Assembly (NCBI GenBank): GCA_963930655.1
Contig: OZ005613.1
Coordinates: 7,510,501-7,574,500 of the forward strand
From: Myrica gale
Taxonomy: Eukaryota > Streptophyta > Magnoliopsida > Fagales > Myricaceae
Direction of reading: 5' to 3'
DNA: 64,000 nucleotides
The notes beneath the pieces are model-generated. The model was not told the DNA's origin. It did no database searches and saw nothing but the letters and a program-made list of their open reading frames with translations. The position numbers and the translations under genes are program-made. Positions 57,463-64,000 of the stretch are shown here, in pieces; position 1 is the stretch's first letter; every line of letters begins with the position of its first letter.

Positions 57463-57983
57463 TGTTTGAAGACTTGTAACTCTGTAGCAACATGTGAAAG
57501 GGTGATGACTCCATCTTCAAATGCTTCACGAATAGAATGACAATCAACTTCAATATGCTTCGTACGCTCATGATACACAGGATTGGCTGTGATTTGAATG
57601 GCACTGGTATTGTCGGCATAAAGGGGGTAGGTTCAATCTGAGGGAAGTTCAATTCAGCAAGTAATCCACGGAGCCAGATAATTTCGAAGCAAGTAAGAGA
57701 CATGACACGATACTCAGATTCCGTAGACGACTTCGATACCCAGTGTTGCTTTTTTACTTTTCCAAGAGATCAAGGCATTGCCCAAAAAGACACACCAACC
57801 AGTGATAGAACGACGAGTATCGGCATAACCAGCCCAGTCAGCATCACTATAAGCTGTAAGAGAAGAAGAAGTGTTGGCAGGGAAGAATATGCCACGAGCA
57901 AAAGTACCCTGAACATAACGAATGATGCGACGAACATCAGCCATCTGAAGGTGACGAGGGGTCTGGAGAAACTGACTAACTTG
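57463..57983 (-). pseudogene. Copia RNase H remnant
   Basis: Frames include MADVRRIIRYVQGTFARGIF, ANTSSSLTAYSDADWAGYAD (Y-S-D-A-D-W, the first RNase H motif), TRRSITGWCVFLGNALISWK, then after a shift EYRVMSLTCFEIIWLRGLLA and the [14 protein letters not shown] segment, with [15 protein letters not shown] text broken by shifts. Ends ...VATELQ; the final ADILTK part is missing. Confidence 0.82.
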
Positions 57984-59240
57984 CTAGACAACAAAGGAGA
58001 TGTCCGGTCGAGTAATAGTTAGGTAGACAAGACTACCTACCAGCTTGCGATATAAACTAGGGTCAGCAAGTAAGTCACCCTCCTCCTTGCGAAGTTTGAC
58101 ATTCAACTCCAAGGGAGTGTCAACCGTGGAAGTGGATCCAAGACCAGCAAGGGTCACCAAGTCAAAAGCATACTTGTGTTGATTGAGAGAAATACCAGAA
58201 GAACTACGGCGGACCTCAAGACCAAGGAAATATGTGAGAGAGCCAAGATCTTTCATGTGAAAGGACTCGGAGAGATGAAGCTTGAGCTAGCCAAGTAAAG
58301 TAGAATCTCAACCAGTGATAACAATATCATCAACATAAACAAGAAGAATGACAATACCCATGTATGTTTTACGCAAAAATAAAGAGGAGTCATGCTTGCT
58401 CTGCTGGAAGGAGAATTGTAACAAAGTACTCCGAAACTTATCAAACCAAGCTCGCGGAGCTTGTTTAAGACCATAAAGAGACCTGCGATCAATCATGGTC
58501 ATCTTAGCCATAAAGAGAGCTTGTTTAAGCATAATGTGAACTAGGAGAAGATAACAAGTCTGGGGGCGGCTTCATTAAAATGCATTCTTTGAGATCACCA
58601 TGAAGAAAAACATTCTTCACATCCATTTGATGAAGAGACCAATCATTAGAGGTGGCAAGAGCTAGAATAGTGAGAACAATGGTCATCTTAGCCACAGGTG
58701 CAAAGGTCTCTTCGTAATTGACACCATATTCTTGATGATTCCCAAGAGCAACTAACCGGGCTTTGTAACGATCAAGACTGCCATCTGATCGGACCTTGAT
58801 GGAGTAAACCCATTTGCAGCCTAGAGGAGTAATCGTGGAAGGACAAGGTGCAAGATCCCATGTGTGATTTGCTTAAAGAGCTGCAATTTCTTCCTGCATA
58901 GCTTGCTGCCAACACTCATGCTTAACATCTTGGGAGTAGGAAGTGGGAATAACATATTGGGACAATGGTGTAGTAAGACCAGATATAGAAGTGCCAGAGG
59001 AAGGAAACCCATATTGATCCGGAGGTACAAACACTCGGGTAGAATGACGTACCAAGGGCGTTGGATGTGCCGAGCTTGATTGGATGGAAAGTGCAATAGG
59101 ATTAGGTAGCGGGGCTGCCAGCGAAGGAGGCGGTCGGCGAGGATGTCGTGTATACACTATACCAGGGGTAAAGCGAGAAGGGGCAAAAACCGGAGTCAAG
59201 GGCGGCTTCTCGAAAGGAGGAAGAAAACTATAGGAGAAGA
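57984..59240 (-). pseudogene. Copia reverse transcriptase remnant
   Basis: The frame at 58532-58308 reads GLKQAPRAWFDKFRSTLLQF, then S-L-F-L-R and YMGIVILLVYVDDIVITG, so the catalytic Y-V-D-D is intact. 58256-57984 reads MKDLGSLTYFLGLEVRRSSS and GSLVYLTITRPDISFVV. Upstream frames to about 59240 carry the leader of RT (P-L-A, proline-rich R-H-P-R-R-P-P linker). Frameshifts lie near 58270, 58530 and 58880. Confidence 0.85.
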
Positions 59241-60595
59241 GGGCAGAGAGGAGCATGGAAAGAAATGTTGATTCTCGAAAAAAAAATCACATTTAGAGAG
59301 CCACGAAGACGATGTAAAGTAGGATCATAGCACACAAAACCTTTCTGACTCACATTATACCCTAAGAAGGCACAACGAACAGATTGAACAGATAATTTAT
59401 GGTGTTCATGAAGAGGTAAATGAACAAAATATACACAACCAAAAGTACGTAAATAATCGTAACTAGGTTGCATAGAAAGAAGATGAAAGTAGGGAGATTC
59501 CATATTTAAGACAGTGGATGGTAACCGATTAATCAAAAGGGTAGCAGTTTTCATAGCCTCGACCCAGAACATGGAAGGAACAAAAGACTCAAGCAAAAGA
59601 GTACGCACCACATTTAGAAGATGACTATTTTTCCGTTCGGCGACCCCATTTTGTTGCGAAGTACCCGGGCACGAACGTTGGTGAACAATGCCTTTAGAAT
59701 CCAAGAACTCACGGAATTCATTAGACAAATATTCACCACCGGAATTGGTACGTAAAATCTTTATAGAGGCAGAATATTGGGTTACAAGATGTGCAATGAA
59801 TATAGTGAAAGTACGAAAAACTTCAGCTTTTGAGCGAAGAAAATAGACCCAAGTGAAACGGCTATAGTCATCAATAAATGTCACATAATACTTATATTTT
59901 TCATGAGATGTAATAGGATATGGACCCCAAACATCACTATGAATAATATCAAAGCAGTGAGAGACTCTAGTAGCATGCAAAGGAAAGGGAAGAGTTTTAC
60001 TTTTACCAAGCTTGCAAGAAGTACAATCAAAAGAAGTAAAACTTCGTGCTTTATTGCCTAATAAACCAGAGTTGAATACATTAGATAATATATGAGTATT
60101 GGGGTGACTTAAATGACGATGCCACACCATACTCAAATCATCAACTGTATTACAAGAAAGAGACAAAGTTGGAGAAACTGAAGAGGATGCGGGAACAGGC
60201 AAATATAGTGGAAAGAGACGTTCCACCTTAGGCCCCTTCGCGATCAGCGTCCCTGTCGCCTGATCCTGTACAACACAACCAGTACCAGAAAAGTTAACAA
60301 CACAATTGCTATCTACTAATTGGCCAATCGAAATTAGATTTGTAGAAAGCTTAGGAGCAAGAAATACATCAGTGATCTTAGTAGAAGCATCACCAACAAC
60401 AGTGATTGGCATGGAACTGCCATTGGCCGTTTGAATAAATAAAGTGCCAGCATAGGGCCTTATACCAAGAGCCGTGGGGTTGGGAGTCATGTGATTAGAA
60501 GCTCTAGAGTCTATATACCATAGGTTAGAAGAAACAAAATGGTTACCTTGAAGACCCAATGTTGACAGCGCAGATACAATCATCTGCTGCACCAT
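59228..60595 (-). pseudogene. Copia protease-integrase frame, 455 codons
   Basis: Open throughout. Protease: WYIDSRASNHMT (usual D-S-G/T-A; glycine is Arg here). Pre-integrase: MVWHRHLSHPNTHIL and DCTSCKLGKSKTLPF. Integrase: FDIIHSDVWGPYPIT (first Asp), FIDDYSRFTWVYFLRSKAE, LRTNSGGEYLSNEF (usual R-S-D-x-G-G-E; second Asp is Asn here), and SQQNGVAERKNSHLLNVVRT (Glu). C-terminal FLGYNVSQKGFVCYDP. The two changed catalytic positions indicate loss of activity despite the long open frame. Confidence 0.9.
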
Positions 60596-60654
60596 TGCAG
60601 GTGTTAGCGGAGGAGAGAAATCACTTGGAAAGGCACCAAAGGCTGGAGAAGGAG

Positions 60655-61541
60655 CTACTGGAGGTGCAATAACAGAGGTTTAAAGAGCTTGGGGTTGGCG
60701 ATTCTGAGGACGGATGGACATTCTTTAATAATATGACCCTTTTTCTTGCAATAGGAACAAAACTTCTTAGCACAATTGGCGGCAATATGGCCATATCCCT
60801 TGCAAGAAAAACATTGCTTGGAAGTGATAGAAGTCCCCCGGCCTTGGGCAGCATGAGCAATAGTAGTTGAACCGGAGCCGTCATGAGGAGAGTCCAAAAC
60901 CGCTTGAGTGGTGAGATGTTGCTCCTCGTGAAGGAGTTCGTTGAAACAAACATCAAGAGATGGAATCAGAGAGCGGTTCAGCAAAAAAGATCGAACAGAT
61001 TCATATTCTGGGCGCAGCTTCATAAGAAACTGATCACGACGACTCGTCTCATGGATAGCCTGAATAGCTGAAAGAGCATCAGATGAAACATTCATAGTAA
61101 CAAGGGCAGAATAGTCACTCCAAAGAGTGAGAAACGTCGAGTAGTAATAATCCTGAATGGAGAGATTGCCATGATGAAATTGGGCAATGACATGCTCCAA
61201 GTGAAAACGACGAGCATCCTTATCTTGATAATAAATTATTTTCAAATAAGTCCACATGGATTGGGCGGAACGATGAGGACGTATATTGGGAACAAGGTGC
61301 GGCTCGATGGAGCTAAGAAGCTAGGACATAATCCTAGCATCCAGAACAGCCCAGGAAACCGGAGCAACAACAACCTTAGATTTTTTCGAATTTTCCGAAG
61401 CGGAAGAAGGAGCCGGAGTGGTGTCGTCAATATGACCCCAGAGATCTTTTCCTTGTATGAAAAGTTCAAAGTGAAATGCTCAAGTACCGTAATTTTACCA
61501 GTAAATTTTACACAAGCAGGAGCAAAATCCATGATAAGAGA
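60655..61541 (-). pseudogene. Copia gag with two zinc knuckles
   Basis: Starts MDFAPACVKFTGK near 61532, shifts, then 61257-60655 reads MWTYLKIIYYQDKDARRFHL, LSIQDYYYSTFLTLWSDYSA, FLMKLRPEYESVRSFLLNRS and LDVCFNELLHEEQ. Two knuckles follow: CFSCKGYGHIAANC and CSYCKKKGHIIKEC, both CX2CX4HX4C. At least two frameshifts before 61257. Confidence 0.85.
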
Positions 61542-62220
61542 ATGTAAAATATAGCTATAAATAAATGGGTGAAAAATATACTGCCAAGCTGAAACCCAAT
61601 GATAGCAACGTGAAAATGTTGTCAAACCTAATATCAGCAAGCGAAAGAGTCCAAACAGCACCCAATCAACCCAAACCCAATAATAACAGCAGAAGCAGCA
61701 ACCCAACTATAATAACAGCCGATTCAACTAGGAAAAGAAACACAATGCAAAAAAATCAAACAAATACCAAGAAACAGCTCCACTGAAAGCCAAAATATCA
61801 AACAAGGATAGAATAACAGTTCCGGAATATACCACCGAAATCCAAAGAGCAAACAAACAGCCCGAAAACAAGAAAGATGAAGCAAATCGAAACAGCCCAA
61901 GAGACCGAAAGCCACAGATAGTGCCGACAGCCACCACAGAGCACCACCCAGCACCGGAAACTCCAAAAAAGATGCCGAAATCACCACAGACCACAACCCA
62001 GCACTGAAAAATCCACAGAAACCACCGAAATCACCACAACAATTGCCGAGAGCCACAAAACACCAATACCCAGTGTCGGAAATACTACAGAGATGGTCGA
62101 CAGGAGGAAAGAAGAACCAGAAGAGCTACGGGTTCGAGAAAAAAAAGGAAGATGGGTGTTGTTAAAAAAATCAACGGAAACGAAACCCACGAAGAAGAAC
62201 AAGAGAGACAGATTAGAGTA

Positions 62221-62235
62221 CTGGCTCTGATACCA
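62221..62235 (-). other. Primer-binding site (initiator tRNA-Met)
   Basis: Minus strand reads TGGTATCAGAGCCAG directly after the LTR end (TTGTCA). Complementary to plant initiator methionine tRNA. Confidence 0.92.
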
Positions 62236-62479
62236 TGACAATAATTGAGGAAAAATTAACCGAATGAATTGGCTGTATGTATCCTTCTCATTGTATAGAG
62301 ATTTGAATCGAGCTATACAAAGTACGTTATCAATTTACAAGGAAAGAAATCAAGTTGAAACGTTATAGAAAACACGTATCAAGCTAAACTAGGAAAGAAA
62401 ACAAGTATCTGTTGCGATATACAGCTGTAGAATAAGTGATTAAATATGACAACAAAGTTGTCCGTTGACACCTTAAACA
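62236..62479 (-). repeat. 5' LTR of the Copia, 244 bp
   Basis: Plus strand TGACAATAATTG to CCTTAAACA, so TG...CA on both strands. No second copy on the other side of the element. The 5 bases outside are ATTTA. Confidence 0.8.
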
Positions 62480-62723
62480 ATTTACATTTGATTTCTTGAT
62501 TTCGTAGCTCATGAATTAGCCTCTTTGAAATGAAGCAAGTATCACTTTTCGTTGCCTTGTAATTTTATTAAATTTCAGCTCTTTCTTTAGTGATGACTTG
62601 TGAAGGCTAAGGCAGATGTTCTGCTACATGACTCTGCCAATTCACAAACTTTTATGTCTGGGGAATTATACATACGCACCACAACCATATACATTACACA
62701 TATTCTCTTTCTATTGTGTACAG

Positions 62724-63421
62724 TGCATTATGGCCTTTTAGTACTCTTGGATGGCCAGATGTATCGGCAGAGGATTTTAAACGATTTTACCCGACAACAA
62801 TGCTTGAAATTGGGTAATGTCACTCTTTTTTTTCTAGGCAAAGCAGGCCAAGCCTGCGGGGGTGGGGGTGGGAGGATTTGAACTCCAGTTCAGGACCCGC
62901 GATACAGGAGGAGATGCCACTTGAGCCATAGCTCATTGGCAGGGTAATGTCACTCCTTACAAAGCTTTCACTTCCCTTGTGACCTCTCTCTTTTTTGCTC
63001 TCTCTGTGTTTGGCTGTGTCTGTGTGTGTGCATGCAGCTACATTTGATGTAGAATTGCCAGATGGGAAACCTGGCATTTATGCTGAACATATATTTAGTT
63101 AGAAAATCTGCTTACTAGGTGCCTTTCCCGTAGTACACGGAGAAGCATATGCAACTATTGAACTGCAAATTGTATTTTAATTCTAATGGATATAGTAGTC
63201 AAGGCACTGCTACCATTCTTTTCTTCTTTTGATCTATGAAATATTAATTTCTTGTCTAGGGCTTACGTTCTTATTTTATAGAGTGTTGGAATTGATACTA
63301 CTTTCATGTTTGGACTATATTGTTCTTTTGGGTGGCAAGGATGGTCATGCTGGGAATTGAGTTCACTGGAACTGTACCATTCTCATATGTTTATCTTCAT
63401 GGACTCATCCGAGACTCACAA
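62724..63421 (+). CDS. Valyl-tRNA synthetase, organellar type (two exons; possibly pseudogenic, incomplete)
   Basis: Charges tRNA-Val. Exon A, 62724-62813, after a TGTACAG acceptor, reads [20 protein letters not shown] then FYPTTMLEI and ends at GG before GTAATG. Exon B, readable from 63317 to 63421 before GTGAGT, reads [20 protein letters not shown] then [15 protein letters not shown]. These are adjacent in class I ValRS catalytic domains, closest to plant EMB2247-like organellar enzymes, with only G-H-D expected between them. No AG acceptor in the right phase exists just before exon B, where H-V-W-T stands instead of G-H-D, so splicing would fail or be non-canonical. Upstream exons are absent, with a Copia LTR ending at 62479. 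The downstream KMSKS exon is not in the window. Homology is secure, function is not. Confidence 0.75.
62826..62941 (-). mobile_element. tRNA-derived SINE in the ValRS intron with 14-bp target duplication
   Basis: Minus strand reads box A-like TGGCTCAAGTGG and box B-like GAGTTCAAATCC, then a C-rich stretch and an A tail. It is flanked by GGGTAATGTCACTC on both sides (62812-62825 and 62942-62955). The duplicated target contains the 5' splice site of exon A, so both copies carry the GG|GTAATG donor. Confidence 0.85.
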
Positions 63422-64000
63422 GTGAGTTTAGTGCATTATTAAAATTTCTTATGGGGCTGATTTTCCGGAACTGTAGCCCTTAATGCATTATCTTTCTATA
63501 CCTTTCTCTCGAAGTTCTGCAGTCCATTTTGGCTTGGTTTGATTTGGCTCAAACTACCAATCTTTGAAACACTACCTGTTTCAATTCTAGTGAGCATATG
63601 TATCATTCTTGAAAGCTTTACTTTTGATGAATGAAGTCCTTCTGGCCACTTGATGACTATTGCATCACATAATTTGATAATGCAGTAGACATTGCGACCT
63701 ACCATTATCTTTAATTTCTGTGACGGCAGTTGTTGTCTGATATGGAATTGAAACTTTTGAAATCTCGGGCAAAATTTAAACGAACTCTGAATGACGACCA
63801 AAGTGGAATTGCATAGTTTCTCTGTTTTCCCGTGTCCAAAAATAATGTCAACCATAGGTAAGAATTGCAGAAAGAAGAAATCCACCTTACAGTGTAATAG
63901 GTGTACATTTTCTCTAACTTCTTGTTTTGTTTTGTTTTGGCTGGAGCGTCTTCCAACTAAATCTTAGTTTTTTTTTATAAGTAAACTAAATCTTAGTTGT
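63422..64000. other. Intron or downstream DNA of the ValRS locus, no further exon seen
   Basis: Follows a good donor GTGAGTTTAG. The next expected ValRS motif (GRKMSKSLGN) does not appear in any frame. Several short open frames here are unrecognised. Confidence 0.5.

Larger units (their letters stand above)
57445..62479 (-). mobile_element. Copia retrotransposon with 5' LTR, lacking 3' LTR
   Basis: Minus-strand order: LTR (62479-62236), initiator tRNA-Met primer site (62235-62221), a long leader, gag (about 61540-60660), protease-integrase (60595-59228), reverse transcriptase (about 59240-57984), RNase H (to about 57463). Copia order with integrase before RT. The sequence breaks off at the RNase H end where a Gypsy-like LTR fragment begins, so the 3' LTR has been lost. 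Several frame breaks and catalytic changes make it non-functional. Confidence 0.9.

Noticed and set aside
61171-61786. Plus-strand frames opposite Copia gag and leader
   Set aside because: Antisense shadows of gag and the leader.
62826-62941. A tRNA gene
   Set aside because: Box A and B words are present but the cloverleaf arms do not pair, there is an A tail, and a 14-bp target duplication marks it as a SINE.

Overview
This is nuclear DNA from a flowering plant, most likely a eudicot. Genes are split by GT-AG introns, are sparse, and sit in AT-rich sequence packed with nested transposable elements. I cannot name the species. Only three host loci look like real genes. (1) The first eight coding exons of a vacuolar-type cationic amino acid transporter (CAT2/3/4 group) lie on the minus strand at 1-4391; the rest of the gene is left of the window. 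(2) A small two-exon gene for an 87-residue single-span membrane protein lies on the minus strand at 19527-22307. (3) Two exons of an organellar-type valyl-tRNA synthetase lie on the plus strand at 62724-63421. Their junction does not splice cleanly, so this locus may be a pseudogene or a fragment.

Layout. 1-4.4 kb: CAT gene with a 280-bp MITE in intron 2. 4.4-9 kb: intergenic sequence with MITEs. 9-12.4 kb: a CACTA (En/Spm) remnant with an array of about 20 CGATCGATCG-like decamers followed by a decayed transposase-associated ORF (DUF4216). 13.1-14.3 and 15.05-16.8 kb: two internally deleted hAT elements of the ZMYM1-like type, the second carrying a MULE-type MITE. 18.1 kb: a fragment of an EMB175-like PPR gene. 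19.5-22.3 kb: the small membrane-protein gene. 23.3-25.2 kb: a decayed Copia (minus). 25.7-36.5 kb: another decayed Copia (plus), split by a gag-only non-autonomous Copia in antisense (26.4-30.7 kb) and by a 2.9-kb CACTA element (31.96-34.83 kb) that carries a captured LRR receptor-kinase fragment.

38.6-57.4 kb: LTR fragments and two LINEs arranged tail to tail, meeting near 50.34 kb. The plus LINE is broken by several insertions, including a 3.9-kb solo LTR with a perfect GAGAC target duplication. The minus LINE is broken by a 1.3-kb solo LTR rich in GGTCGACC palindromes. 56.6-57.4 kb: an LTR fragment that contains a CAT exon with its 5' splice site, about 52 kb from the CAT gene at the left edge. 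57.4-62.5 kb: a Copia (minus) with its 5' LTR, primer-binding site, gag and pol, but no 3' LTR. 62.8 kb: a tRNA-derived SINE that duplicated the splice donor of the valyl-tRNA synthetase exon.

The transposable-element ORFs are decayed by stops and frameshifts, and several catalytic motifs are substituted. The most notable theme is repeated capture or displacement of host gene pieces (CAT, LRR kinase, PPR) in element-rich DNA. I saw no wholly new system. The best candidates for a second look are the CGATCG decamer array with its linked ORF, the CACTA capture of an LRR fragment between direct repeats, and the CAT exon inside an LTR.
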